Source: Celoporthe dispersa
Taxonomy: Eukaryota > Ascomycota > Sordariomycetes > Diaporthales > Cryphonectriaceae
Length of the DNA stretch: 64,000 nt
NCBI GenBank assembly: GCA_016584495.1
Contig: WAID01000006.1
Location: 992,001 to 1,056,000, forward strand
Direction of reading: 5' to 3'
Shown piece by piece: positions 1 through 14,000 of the stretch; within the stretch, counting starts at the first letter, position 1, and each line of letters begins with the position of its first letter. The notes beneath the pieces were generated by a model, which saw nothing but the letters and a program-made list of their open reading frames with translations, ran no database searches and was not told where the DNA came from. A program made the position numbers and the translations under genes.

Positions 1-1482
1 CAGAACCATCTTGTCGTTGCGGCGACACTCCTGAGGCTGACGGCCACAAACAAGCTAGAGAATTCATGTGGTCGCGGATGAAGGAGCATTGTCAGGTCTC
101 TGTTTCAGCCCAAGTCAGATCTGCAGAATGTCAGCAGAAAAAAATCGCTTTAATCATCATAGTAATAAATATGATGCTGGAGGCTAGAAGCACGGAAGCA
201 TACGAAGTTCCGTACTTCACCCACATAGACAGTGAAGCAGGCACTCAGCAGCTGGACATCGAGTAGCAGACGGATAGAGACTTGCCTTGCAATGTCAGCA
301 CCTCTACAGTACTACCAGTTGGCGGTATTCGCAGTCCACAGCAGCCCAAATTCTTCTTGTCCGCATACAGAAGCCACGGCTGCTCCCGACTTTTGCACCG
401 ACGCATGACCGGCTGAACTTATTATGGTACCATCTGCTATGAATGTATTGTGACAGCAAGCCAGCAAAGATCCAGCTAAAGGATGACATGATCTGCAGTA
501 GCGTAGAATCAGGTAGGAAGCGAGGTCATGCCGCCTTATCAAGTGTGCCCAAAGGTGTCGGATAGGACAAGACGGCCCTAAAAGATGCTGTGGTGCTTGT
601 GTGAACGGACCTCAGCTTCACCGACTGGATATCGGGAAGGAGGAGCCGAATAAATAGAACGTTGTCCAGCTTCTCTTTTGTAGCATCAAGTCGATTTCCT
701 ATCAAGGCGAGGCGGATGACTGCATGCTTGAGCAGTAGTCATCATCGATCGGTATGGCCATGCTGCTAGTCGAGAGTCCCTGATGGTCTTAGGATGCGCT
801 TCTTTCTGTCAAGGGCCATTAAGGGCCCCCAAGCTCCAGCCATTGCTTCAAATTAACCCTGTCCATGGAATGAGGCGTCCTAAATAATTTACAAGTCAAT
901 CAGCTGCTACTAGTACGCCCTTATGTTGATATACTATCAGGATCTACACAAGGCTTTCAAGCCTTTCGGGGGCTTCTAGCCTTTATTAACTCAGCCAAGA
1001 TACTAGCACCAATATCATTGGATGATATGAGAATCTCGGGGCCATCTCTGAACTCATTTATTACCTTAAGAGGTTTCGTAATCCTGCAATCTCAGTTTCA
1101 CTCGCTGCGAAAAGGGTCACCAGGTACTCGAGGTACTTTGTGGTTTTGACCCATCTGACTTTTCCTATGGTGTTTGTGTACACATCGTCGGCGATCGCTA
1201 TACTACGCTATCAATGATGCAGATGAAGCTAATTTCATCACATTCAAGTCGTTGCTTTTGCTACCAGCTGTCTAATATTGCCGGAGGATCATAAAAGCCT
1301 TGTACGACAAAAGGCTTGATATAAAGACTGAGTCGTCGCTTTTCTTCCAAAGGTCAGTCTGGATGCTAAATAAAACCGAGTATCACTTAAAAGGCATGCT
1401 CTCACCGTTTTAGCCTAGACTATTTATTCAACACATACTCTCAAAAAGACCAAATCTTATTTTTTTTTTAATTTTCTTTACG
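1..1482. other. gene-poor left end, no gene seen
   Basis: No reading frame here has protein-like composition or a plausible splice structure. Base composition is more AT-rich than the housekeeping part of the window. No tRNA-like B box with a matching acceptor stem was found. Confidence 0.5.
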
Positions 1483-1938
1483 ATGTCTGACCAATACTAT
1501 GTAGCTGGAATTCACGAACCAACTTTGCCCAACAATGTGGACTACGTCTGCGGATGTATCAACGGCCAACACCCTGTTCCTTGTGAATGCGGAGGAAGCT
1601 ACATGTACATAAAAAAATACGGCATGTGAGTAGTGAGGTCTGAGTGCCTTGTCTTCTTCAGCTTCTACATCTTGACGTTCTAGTCAGATTTTCAAACAAA
1701 AAAAAACATGCTGCTAATAGCTTGTAGGCCTCACCCTGACTGCCACGGTTCTGGAACGAAACTGATCGACTGCCCGAATAAGCCCAAGACTAATAAAATC
1801 CAAGCCTCTGGGCCCACATCCTCGGATCATAAACCGCCTCCTGGACACCAGCCGCCACCACCTAGTCAACAGAGGTCTGGCGGTCGCTCTTCCGGGAAGT
1901 CATCCAAGAGAGATCATGCTGCATCAGGGGCGGCGTAG
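1483..1938 (+). CDS. small cysteine-rich two-exon protein (117 aa)
   Basis: I do not recognise this gene. Exon 1 is 1483-1625 and exon 2 is 1728-1938. The intron 1626-1727 starts GTGAGT and ends TTGTAG, with CTAAT about ten bases before the acceptor. Joined, the exons give exactly 118 codons including TAG. Residues 20-65 carry six cysteines: a CGC pair, a second CEC pair followed by GG, then DCHGSG and, five residues on, another Cys. The CHGSG element resembles half of a DnaJ-type CxxCxGxG zinc repeat, so zinc binding is an inference. The C-terminal half is Pro/Gln/Ser/Lys-rich and looks disordered. There is no signal peptide. The leader is A/T-rich and no neighbour helps. The nearer acceptors at 1683 and 1687 both lead straight into stops, which is why I chose 1727. 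Confidence 0.5.
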
Positions 1939-4900
1939 TCCGCGATATCAAGGTGAGGATGAACATGGCTCCATATCACGCGTTTCATGCGGTCCTATGG
2001 TGTTATTGGAGCTGGGTCTAGAGTATGTGTATCGAGCTAGTGGCTATGTGTGCTTATTATTGCCTACATTTTCTATTCAAATTCTCTGGAAACACGTTGT
2101 ACTTACTAAATAAGATAGTGATATAGTGTCAATTGGAGCTAGAAGGCGTCAAGACACGAGGCATGATTGTACGACGAGACTTATAAATCGTTATATAGAT
2201 GAAGGTATTTCCAAATTGCAAGTCGAAAAAAGCGGAGATTCTCGCAGACAGTGATGGAATGTTCGAGTCAGCTATGCTATCAGAATTTAACGGTGCACAA
2301 AATATACTGGAAGTCATCATGCATGCACTATGCGATCTCTGTTGCCTGTTGAAAGCGCTGTACACATTCCCCTCACTCCGTCTAGTCCTTGCCTTATTTT
2401 CACAGTACCACCCGGAAAGATTACTGGAGTCGACACACTCATCCTCCCGATTTCGCTGAATAGATTCTTCAACGCTCGGAACAATCATATGACTTGATTC
2501 TAAATTGACTTCAGGGCCGGAAAATGGGTAGCACAGCCTACGTGTCAAGTCTGATTCGACAAAGAGTCCCGAGGATGGCCGACGACGTTCCTGCGTGGTC
2601 ATACGGTGACAACTCGTGTTATATGACAACTCATCTGCTTTGCGTAGCACGACATGGCTTCATCGCACTTTCCCCCCTGCGTATTGTGCCCAATTATCTC
2701 GCATTTGTGAATCAGGAGGTGGAGGGTCTCTAGGCTCTGCGGTGACCATGACCATGAACGGTTCGACTGTGCTTGGTGTATCGTGATTTGAACTGTCACG
2801 CTGTTCTGGCGGACGCTTACACAGTTGCTCGTAAGGCAATATAACAATTAGGTCTTTTTATCCATAGAGCAGAGTACATTCTATGTTACAAATCAAATGA
2901 AACAAGCGCCGAAGTTTGGGCTCATGGCTACCCTGGCCAGAATCTGATGACTCTTCAATTTTCATCTCAGATACCGGATGACCAAGCCATCACGCACAGT
3001 AATTAATGTGAACGACTTGGAAGGAGACTAACCTTAGGTGAGGTGAGATATCTTTACTAAGTAAACAGGCCTCGCTTAAATACTCAGAATGTAATTAGAA
3101 CTTCCTAGATGCCACACTGTCGTATACGTAGTCAACAGTCTTCCGGAGACAAGGTATTCAATGAACGATACTCAGCCCAGAGGTCCAATCAAATACTCTT
3201 AATAATTTTTCTCGGACGGTCTTCCCGCAAGGTCGTTCTAGGATTGTCTCGCAGTCCCAAGTTCAATGGTGCCCCGGATGGTCGCAGCCCAACGAGGCGC
3301 AATTGATCTGGTGACACATACCGCCATTGACATTACTTGGAGGGTGTTAGCATCTCTCCTTTTCTACAAGTAGCCTCCCTATGGACAGACTTCAGCCTAG
3401 AGGATGGCAAAGCTAGTGTCTAAGTACATAGAATTAATCAGAACAAGACTTGTTATTAATTAGGGGTTTTAGCTCAGCCATCAGAATTGACAAATACCTG
3501 TAGGCTTAAATTGGCATCAATGACCAGATATCTCGGACTATGCTCTTACGCTCGCCGAATATTGATCAGCCAGATGATCTCATACCTTTACCTGGATAAG
3601 TATGAAAACTTGGTTGACCCTTGTTTAAGCGAGTCCAGATGGAACACAGGGTAAGATAAGTCTGGAAATTAGGCCGAACAGGGCAAAATAACAAGAGGCT
3701 GCGAGCCTGACGGGGAGCTCTATTATGTACCAGACATGGTCTACGTCTTCCCCAGTAAACACCGTAGTAAAATAAAGTGTACTTGGGCATATGAGCCTAG
3801 AGCGTTAGGTAAAGATCGGCATCAACGAGCGCCCTACTCAAAACGCCCTCTTCTCTTCATCCTTACTTGTCCTTCTGTGGTTCATCACCATATGCAGCTA
3901 CAAGGCTACCAGTAAGCACCCGAAATGTCGTCGGGCGACTTAACCAGCCGTTGTATGCAGTGTGATTGCCGGATTCTACGAGCGGAAGGATTTTAACACT
4001 CAACAAAGCCTATCGGTGCAGCCTCAACGGCCGCTCTAGGTTCTCATGGTGGGCATGGTCAGAGGACCCCAGGGGGGCTGAAATAGTCTCAGTTCAGGAG
4101 CACAATTTCCCTTTTAGCCTACCGATCTCCTCGGACAGCCCTGCCGAGCGTAAACATGTATTTTGACGCACCCATGAGGCACAGGTGCGTTCACCCGCAC
4201 AAAGGCCCCCAAGCTGCCGCATGCTTCTGGGCCGTCTGGACATAAGCTTTATCTTTATGGGTAAATTGCAAGATCATTACAGAGTTAACCCAGCCTAAGC
4301 TTTGGGACAGCGCAAGGTCCAATTCCAAATGAGGCACTGATATATACATTTTGTAGTTACTGGATCTCTTGAAGGAGGTTTGATAATGCACAACTTTGCT
4401 AAATCGTAAGAAGGATACTTGAGTACATTGGCACGACCTGTCAACCAAATATTCAAGGTCTTAGGGGTAACATTTCTAAAATCCATCTACGTTCAGATGG
4501 ATTGTTACACAGCGGCATTAGGATCAGCCACCCTTGAACCTAAGGCGAAGCTTTCTGCATGCAGACGCAGCACACCTGGCGTACGTTCGCGGGCTGCTTG
4601 GGATCAGCAGCCAAATAAGAACCCTCTATCAACTCCCTGGGTAACATTGGCGGCTCGGCCATCCGCCAAGCATCCTACTTTCACACACACTCATGAGGGT
4701 GTGGGATTCGCTTCGCGCGTTGAATAGTGGCATTGCCTGACATACAGGATCACTCCCTTGTTCGTCCAGTTGTAGGCTCTTTGGTGAGCATACGTTGTCA
4801 TGGCCATCGATGTGACCAGCCAAGAGACTGTATCTATACCTATTTTCCAACGACATACATCATCAACAATACCGAGGACTATTCAGGTTTAAGGCCTCTT

Positions 4901-5069
4901 TGCTCTAGAAAGATAGTCAGAGCCACCAATAGCATAATAGACTTAAGATGGGATCCTGTCTGCAACGAAAGTCGATTGAGCCATCTTGAGAACTTCATCC
5001 AGAACCATCATCTTCAAATCTTACACACCAACTTCAAACCCATCGAAGCCAGTTTCTGCCATCTTCATT
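1939..5069. other. intergenic, PKS upstream region
   Basis: About 3.1 kb between the small cysteine-rich gene and the PKS start. A 173-codon frame is open on the minus strand at 2129-2650 but has no recognisable motif or convincing splice partner, so it is not called as a gene. No transposon, tRNA or obvious regulatory palindrome was seen. The last 100 bases before 5070 are a C/A-rich leader typical of fungal mRNAs. Confidence 0.4.
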
Positions 5070-8000
5070 ATGGACTCCAACACCAAGAGGACACCTATTG
5101 CTGTGATTGGTATGGGCTGTCGTTTTGCCGGAGGGGCCACCTCTCCAGATAAATTATGGTCACTAGTGGCTGAGCGCCGAGATGGCTGGTCCAATGTTCC
5201 CCCGGACAGATTCAATTGGAAGTCCTTCTATCACCCAGATACTAATTCTCAGGGCACCACTAATCAGAAGGGCGGTCACTTCCTGGACCAGAGCCTTGCA
5301 GTCTTCGACGCTGGCTTCTTTGGGATTCCCACTGCCGAAGCTGAGCTGATGGATCCCCAGCAGCGTCTTGTCCTCGAGACATCGTGGGAGGCTGTTGAAA
5401 ATGCCGGAATTTCTATGGAAAATTTCAAGGGCTCAGATACTGGCGTGTTCGGTCAGTCAACCAGACTCTTCACAAAAGGGTGGACGGTCCACGCAAGACC
5501 ACAAAAGATGTCTATCTTGGAAGCAAAAGGCTGATTGATCATGCTGTATAGTTGCCATGTGGGGTCATGACTGGGAACACCTTGTGACCAAGGACGCTGT
5601 GTCCTGTAACCGATACCAGAACACTGGCACGGCGAGAACGCTCTTGGCAAACCGTGTCTCATATCTTTTCGACCTGCATGGGCCGTCGACGATCGTGGAT
5701 ACTGGATGCTCCGGCGGTCTCGTTGCTGTGAATGTTGCCTGCCAGAGCTTGCAATCGGGGGGAGTCTAGTATGGCTCTTGCAGGAGGCGTAGGGCTAATC
5801 TTCTCTCCGGACCAGCTGGCCATGATGGCCCCCACTGGGTAAGTCCATAGATACCACTCCATAAACCATCCAGTCTGTGTATCTATGTATTATCACTAAC
5901 CTCTGGCCTAGTATTCTGAACCCGGAGGGCCGATGCTTCGCGTTTGATGAACGTGGCAGCGGGTACGGCAGAGGAGAGGGTGTAGGTGTCGTATTGCTGA
6001 AGCGTCTTGACGATGCCATTCGCGACGGGGATGTTAGTCTACCTCTTTGCACCGGTTTCTGAATAAAATGGGACGGACTGAGACCATCTAACGTCGTTCA
6101 ATATTACTATAGAATATCAGAGCCGTCATCCGAAGCTCTGGCTCCAACCAAGATGGTCGAACGAATGGGATCACCCTGCCGAACCAAACTTCTCAGGAGC
6201 AAATCGCTCGTAAACTATTTGAAGGACTGGAGTTTGGCCCCGCCGACGTGCATTATATCGAAGTAAGGAAGATATCAATGATCTCAGAGTTGCGATCGAT
6301 GGATTCAAGAACTAGGCTAATAAGCTCACAAAACAGGCTCATGGTACTGGCACCAAGGTTGGCGATCTTGCCGAGATGAAGGCAATCGACAACGTTTTCA
6401 ATGAGGGTCACTTGCGAAGCCACCCACTGCTAGTTGGTACTGTGAAGCCGAATATTGGCCAGTACGTCTCTCACACTCAGCAGCTCTCCATAAGCCATCC
6501 TTGGACAGTCTTGTGACCACTAATCACTGACATGATTTAACAGCACCGAGGCCGCCAGTGGTGTTGCAGGACTCATCAAGACAGTGATGGCCATGGAAAA
6601 GGGGCTCATACCTCCAAACATACTGCTCGAGAAGCTAAAGCCTAGCCTACAACCCATGCTCGCCAAGGGCAACATCAAAGTAATTAATCACCTTGTCACA
6701 CCTAGCCATGTTCAAAACTGAATTACTGACACAAGTTCTGTGCAACCAGATTCCCCAATCCTTGGTAGAGTGGCCTGCGATTGGAGCTCAGCGAAGAGCC
6801 GTCGTCAGATCGTTCGGCTTTGGAGGCACGAATGCGATGATTGCTATGGAGGCGTTCAGTGGTATGTGTTCTAGTCCGTGGACAGTAGGGCTGGAACAAT
6901 ATCTAAAAACCCCACAGGCTTTGATGAACCAAGCGTTGCCAATGGCATGACCTCTTCGCCGCTGAGTAGGCACAATGTGTCCACTATCAACGGCTCATCC
7001 CTCACAAATGGTACTAGTATCAGTACCAACACCAATGGCACTGGTCTACCGCTTGACCGGCCTCGGATATTTACGTTCTCAGCACGATCAGAGCACTCTT
7101 TACAAGGAGTAATCCGCGACTTCCAAGGGTATCTAGAAGATCATGGCTCTGTCGTTCTCGATGACCTCAGCCACACCTTGACAGCCCGTCGTTCCCACTT
7201 TCAGTGGCGATCCAGTGTTGTTGCCAACAGTCCAGCCAGCCTTCTAGAGAAACTCAGGAAGGTGACTGTACGAGCGAAGGTTCAGCCTCAGACCGCCAAT
7301 GTCTTTGTCTTCACCGGGCAGGGGGCACAGTATTTCCAGATGGGCTTCCAGCTGCTGCAGACAGGGACGGAGTTCTCACGTTCGATTCAGGAATCCGACC
7401 AAATCCTGAGAAGGCTCGGGGCTACCTGGAGCCTCACGAATGAGCTCTCCAAGAATGCGAGCTCAACACTTTTAAACAATAGCAGGTACGGACAGCCGGC
7501 CAGCACAGCAGTACAGATCGCCTTGGTTGATCTTCTGGGGAGCTGGAATGTGGTCCCCCTCAGCAGTTGTGGGCCATTCAAGTGGCGAAATCGCGGCTGC
7601 ATATGCTGCGGGTGCCATCTCACAGTCAGTTTCATCCACCATGCTCTTGTGAAGATGTGCTCAAGAATACACATGTTTCTTCTCAACTAGACTGACAGTC
7701 TGTCTCGCAGTGAGAACGCCTTGCGCACATCATATGAAAGGAGCTTCCTTTCCGATGCTGCGAAGAGTCGGGTTTCCCAGCCTGGAGCCATGATGGCAGT
7801 CGGCCTCGGCGAAGAGGAAGTGCTAGGCTATGTGAATAATCTGGCCATGGCAGATTCGCGTGTCGTGGTGGCCTGCGTCAACAGTCCCGTCAGCACGACC
7901 ATTTCTGGAGATCGACCAGCTGTACTCGAACTTGAAGCTGCGCTGAGAGCCAAGGAGATCTTTGCGCGTCCCCTGAAGGTCGACACGGCTTACCACTCTC

Positions 8001-11000
8001 ATCATATGGCCGCCGTCAGCAGTGACTACTTGTCACGTCTGGATGGTATGCAGACACAACCGACATCACCAAGTGTTCGATTCTTCTCGACGGTGACGGG
8101 AAAGGAGAAGAGAGACGGCTTTGGTGCGACATACTGGGTGGACAACCTTGTCTCGCAAGTTCGATTCTCTCAAGCAATTGATTGCTTGGTTCGTGAAATA
8201 GGCTCTCAGGGCTTGAACTTCATCGAGGTGGGCCCGCATAAGGCTTTGGCTGGCCCGATTCGGCAGTCTGTTGCTCATGTTGGGGATCCTGGCTTCTCAT
8301 ACCGGTACACTCCGACTCTTCTTCGTGGTGAAGATAGCTGCGGGGCTCTTCTGGATACCGCAGCAAGCCTCTATCTGTCGGACATGTCTCTGGATGTCGG
8401 CAAGAGCAGTCGTATCGGTATCCGCGCCTCGAACCCACTTCTACTCCAAGACTTGCCTCCCTATCACTGGAACCACTCAATCCCCTACTGGAATGAACCT
8501 CGATTGAGTCGCGATTATCGATTTCGCCCTCATCCTCACCATGAGCTTCTCGGACTGAGAACTCTCACGTCTCCAGATAGTGAGCCTAGTTGGCGTCTGG
8601 TGCTGAAGGCCGACGCTTTGCCCTGGCTGAAAGACCACGTCGTTGACAACTGCATCATCTTTCCCGGGACCGGATACATCACAATGGCTATCGAAGCCGT
8701 CAAGCAGCTCTGCCAAGATCAATACCCTCAGCGCGTGATCATAGGCTTTCAGCTCAAGAATGTCTCTTTCAGAAAGGCTCTAATAGTGCCGGAGACTCCG
8801 GAGGGAATTGAGGTCGTGATGACGATGCGGAGCTCAGGCACGACAGTCTACGAATTCCGCGTTTTCAGCTTGCCAGACGGCAAATGGCAAGAAAAACTGT
8901 GACGGCCAAATTATTCCCACCTTCGCCCAAGAGAATGACGAGGTCGAGGCGGGTCGGTCAGCTTGCTTCAGCAGTGAAAATGCCACCCGACAACTCGAAG
9001 GCGCTCTCACCATCCAGTCTCGACCCATCCAACAGGCAGAACTGTACAAGGAACTAGAAGAGAAAGGCAATCGGTATGGACAAAGCTTCGCCCTGACCAA
9101 AGAGGTGCAGCTCGAGGAGTCGGTCTCTCTGAGCAAGATCGCCTTGCCAGATGTTGCGTCGAGGACTCCATACAGATATTTGCAGCCATACACCGTGCAC
9201 CCTACATTTTTGGACGCCGTGATTCACCCTTGCATCGCTCTATCCCAGCGCCATAATTTGACCAAGGGCGGATCGACAATGCTGGTCTTCTTCCAAGACA
9301 TTTTCGTCTCCTCAACAATCGAGAGCACTTTCGGGACGGATCTTGAGGTTGTGGCTGACATGAAGATGGTCTTTCCCACGTCTTCTCATTTCGACGTGGT
9401 GGCATTCGATACAACTATAAGAAATAAACCAAAACCGGTCTTACGAATGAATAACATCGAGGTCCGCGTGGTTGGCACATCATCGAGAACAACTTCACAG
9501 CAGGAAGACAGCAGCGAGAGTCTCTTTGCACCCGCATGGGCCACAGCGCCTGAAGACCTGACTGCTGAAGATCTTATCAAGACCAACACTCCACTGAGCG
9601 TCGAAGCTCTGACGCTGCCCCAACAAGAGCGATTCAATGTCTTGCAATCGGCGAGCGCTCGCTACATCACACTGGCTGTGGAGGAGGCGTGCAGACAAGA
9701 TCCAATCAGCTTAGACGACGGTAAAGCTTCTCTGCTCGAGCGGTTCAAGAAATTCGTCGACAGCCGAGAATGTCAGCAATGGAACCTGCAAAGCATTCCA
9801 GAAAACCGGGAGCAACTCGACAAACTCCTGTCAAGTTGTGGTACCGAAGGCGAGCTGGTCAGAGACGTAGGGGAAAACCTCGCGAACTTCCTGACAGGAC
9901 AAACGGACCCCCTGCCATTCCTTCTCGAGGAAGGGAGACTGGAGCAAGCTCACAACATGGACGATTCCCTACGTTGTAATTCGTATCTCGCGGAATACAT
10001 CAGACACCTGGCGTTCCAGGGAAGCAATCTCCGTATCTTAGAGGTTGGATCACATCCAGGCCCCGCGACGCTGCAAGTGCTACAATCTTGCAGCCCAAAT
10101 GGGGAGAAGTTCTGCGATGTGTATACTTTTGCAGCCGTTGGCACTGCGACTTCAGCCTTCAAAGAAGACAAGATCGTGGACAAATGGGAGCATCTCCTCG
10201 AGATGAGACATCTCGATCTCACAAGTGACCCTGCTTCCCAAGACTTTAACGAGCACAGTTACGACATCATCATCTCTTCAAACACTCTTCACTCGATACG
10301 ATCACCATCACCATCAAAGTCTCTTAGGAACCTCAATAAGTTGCTAAGGCCTGGCGGAATGCTGGGACTGGTCGAATGGATTCAGAACACTCCGAGAACC
10401 AACATGATCATGGGCTTGCTGCCGGAGTGGCGTGCGGGTGAGCTCTCATCATTCAGTTTTCATACGTTACATACTCTCCCCTGATGTCACGACCTACATG
10501 AACTGTTTCTGTTCTAATCATGTTATCTATAGTCACCGAGGACGACAATACGTTGGGCCCTCTGCGAACAGTCGAACAATGGAACAAACATCTCACCGAG
10601 GCATCCTTCTCTGGTACTGATCTAGTCGCGTACGATCTTCCGCAGCCCAGAGCCCAGTGCGCATTTCTAGTATCAAGTTCCACCCCGCGCGCCGAGGTAA
10701 ACGGATCCGTATCGCGTCAGGTGCAGCTTCTTGACATTTTGCATGACGAACCCTCTCACAAGAAATTCTGTGATAATCTAGCAGCTGCACTGCTAAAGAA
10801 GGGTATCCAGGTGACATGCCATAACCTGAGTGACACCATCATTGACAACGGTGCCTCATACATCGTGGTGGACTCGGCCGACAGGCCTCTCTTGACTCAC
10901 TGCACGCCTGAGCAATTTGACTTTATTGTGTCTATATTGACAAGGGTCACAAGAGTCTATTGGCTCACCCTTTCGGCTAGAGGAGACCAAGATCAACGTC

Positions 11001-14000
11001 CTGAACACGGCATCATTACGGGACTGTCCAGAGCTGCCCGCAGCGAAATTGACAACCTCAACCTTGTCACCATCGACGTCCAGGACAGATTGACAGAAGA
11101 CAGCGACAAAGTACCCCAGCGACTCGCAGCTCTAGTCACGTCTTGCGAAAAGAGACTTGCTGAACACACCACTCTCACGGATTATGAATACAGGCTACGT
11201 GGTGGCAGGCTGCAGATCCAACGCCTCTTGCCGGATGCGAAGCTCGGGAAAACAATTTCGAGAAAAGGTCAGGATGACAGCGATGGGGAAGAGGCTTGCT
11301 TTCACCATCCAGATCGACCCTTGAGGCTTCAAGTCGAAAAGCCCGGACTACTAAGCAGTCTTCGTTTTGTAGGCGATGAGGCGCCACACAAACCTCTTGG
11401 TCCCGACGAAGTTGAGATTGAGATGCGGGCCTACGGGTTGAACTTCAAGGACGTCTTCATAGCACTTGGTCAGATGCGAGCAACCCAGTCAATGGTAGGC
11501 GAGGGCGCCGGAATCGTCACTCGCGTGGGATCCAACTTCGAATCGACATACCACTGCGGACAGCGTGTCGCCGTCGTCACAGGCACACCCTATGCTAGTC
11601 GTTCCATCGTCCACGGCGACCTTATCTACCCGATCCCCACGTCTGTGTCTTTCACGGACGCAGCGAGCATACCTGTCGCCTTTGCAACAGCCTATTACGG
11701 TCTTGTCGATTGCGCAAACCTGTCCAGGGGTCAGACTGTCCTTATCCACGCGGCCTCTGGTGGTCTAGGACAGGCGGCTGTGATGATATCCCAACATATC
11801 GGGGCGACCATCTTCGCAACAGTTGGCAGCCGTGCTAAGGCCGACTTACTGGTCTCGAGATACGGCATCCCTGAGAGTCACATATTCAGCAGCCGCACAT
11901 TAGACTTCGCACAAGGGGTCTCACGACTTACGGACGGCTTGGGTGTGGATGTTGTCCTGAACTCGCTCTCTGGAGATGCTCTCAGGGCGTCCTGGGACTG
12001 TGTCGCACCCCTTGGCTCCTTTGTCGAGGTTGGCAAAACAGACATCTATAAACGGACCAGACTCGACATGGAGAACTTCGACAAGAACATCCGCTTCGCC
12101 TCAGTCGACCTGATTGTACTGGCCAGACGACGACCTGGTCTCGTGCAGAGACTTCTGAGGACGGCCTTTGAGCATACTGAAGCCGGGTTCTTCTCGCCTC
12201 TGCCGGTCACATTGTTCCCCATCTCGAAGATAGAGCAGGCTTTCCGGATGATCCAGGCCCGCAAGCACACGGGCAAGATCGTACTAGAAGCCTCTCCTGA
12301 CGTTGTTGTCAGGGCCCCACGGCGTCCACTCAGCCTGTCTCCTGGCGGCACGTATATCATCGCAGGTGGGCTAGGGAGCCTGGGCAGACAAATTTGCCGC
12401 CACCTTCAGACGCTTGGCGCGAGGCATATCGTTGTCCTCTCGCGACGACAACTTGACAGCTGTGAGCGCGAGTCCACAGAGAAAGGGCTGACGGTTGTCC
12501 CTGGGACAAAAGTGACGATTATGACTTGCGATATCGTCAGCAAGCACGATGTATCTCGCGTGGTAGACACCATTCGTCTCCAAGGATCTCCAATCAAGGG
12601 AATATTACAGGCTACTATGGTCCTTTCAGTAAGCATTTATTTCCCATCTGAGATTTGCGCTTCATTCCTAATGTTGTTACTAACTCCCGTCTTAGGATCG
12701 TCTACTTGACAAGATGTCATTTTCGGAATTCCAAGCAGCTCTTAGGCCAAAGGTGGACGGCACGAACAACCTCTTGGAGAGCACCTCTGCCGACGAACTC
12801 GACTTCTTCGTAATGATGTCCTCCATCTCGGGCGTCATTGGCCTTCGGGGCCAGAGCAACTACGCAGCAGGAAATGCCTACATGGACGAGTTTGCTCGTG
12901 TCCAGGCCACCAGGGGGAAGAAAACTCACTTCGTCTCTCTAGACCTACCGCCGATCGAAGGGAGCCAGGCAGTATCGGAAGAGGTATCTGCAATCGCTCA
13001 GAGGGATGGCATCGAGCTTGCCACGATCGAAGATGTCTTGGCTGCTGTCGATTATGCAATGGGTCGAGCTGGGCCTGACGGCAACAACCAGGTTGTACTC
13101 GGTGTCAGCCCCAAGTCCCTACCCAAGCGCACTGAGACGGGGTTAAGGATACCGCCGATATTCAATCATGTCTACGCAAAGAGCCAGCGGATAGCAGCAG
13201 GAGCGCCCAGCAAGGGTGGCCAACAGCGCATAGATGTCGCTCTCGCTCAGGCTGTTTCAGTCGCCGAGGCTGAAACGCTTGTTATCTCGTCCCTGGCGAA
13301 GAAGATCGCTTCTTTAGTTGCTGTGGAAGCCTCAGAGCTGAGCCTCGAGGCTCCGGTGATCGATCTCGGGCTGGACTCCTTGGTGGCGATAGAGCTCAAG
13401 AACTGGGTGAAGAACACCCTACAGGCTCCAGTGCAGACCTCGGACATCGTGGACGCGCCCAGCCTTAAGACCTTGGCAGCTTTTACGACGCAGAAATCAG
13501 CTCTTGTGGCTCATGGGAGAGTCGCCCAGGATGCTGTGAGAGTCAACGGTGAAGATTTGCCTCCACACCAGGATAAAATCGACGTGAATGGTGTTGGTTC
13601 GTCGAAAGATGCCGAGAAGATCGTCAGCCGACCACCCACGGAATCCGACTGGGCTATTGACGCCACTGAAGTTGTACTTCCAAGACTTCCCCTTCCAACC
13701 TTGAAAAACACTATGGGTAGATTCCTCGAGTCGGTCACCCATCTGGGGAATGATGAGGATATCAAACACACGCGAGAGGCGGTGGCAGAGCTACTAGTCC
13801 CAGGGGGCCCCGGTGAAGAGCTGCAAGCCCGTCTGGAGCAACGTGATCAAGAACTTGACAACTGGTTCATTGACCTATACAACAAAGTCAAATGGACTGG
13901 GCCGCGGGAGATGAAGGCCAGACAACATCATTTCTTCGGGACACTTGCATCCAGTGCAACAGTACCTCGTGGTCAAGCAGACCAGGCAGCCTTAATCACG

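Noticed and set aside
5070..9105. PKS as a pseudogene, or programmed frameshifting at three sites
   Set aside because: The breaks are of the same kind as those in LST8 and Arp1, catalytic residues are intact on both sides, and the corrected spliced length is an exact multiple of three. No slippery-site plus pseudoknot pattern was evident.
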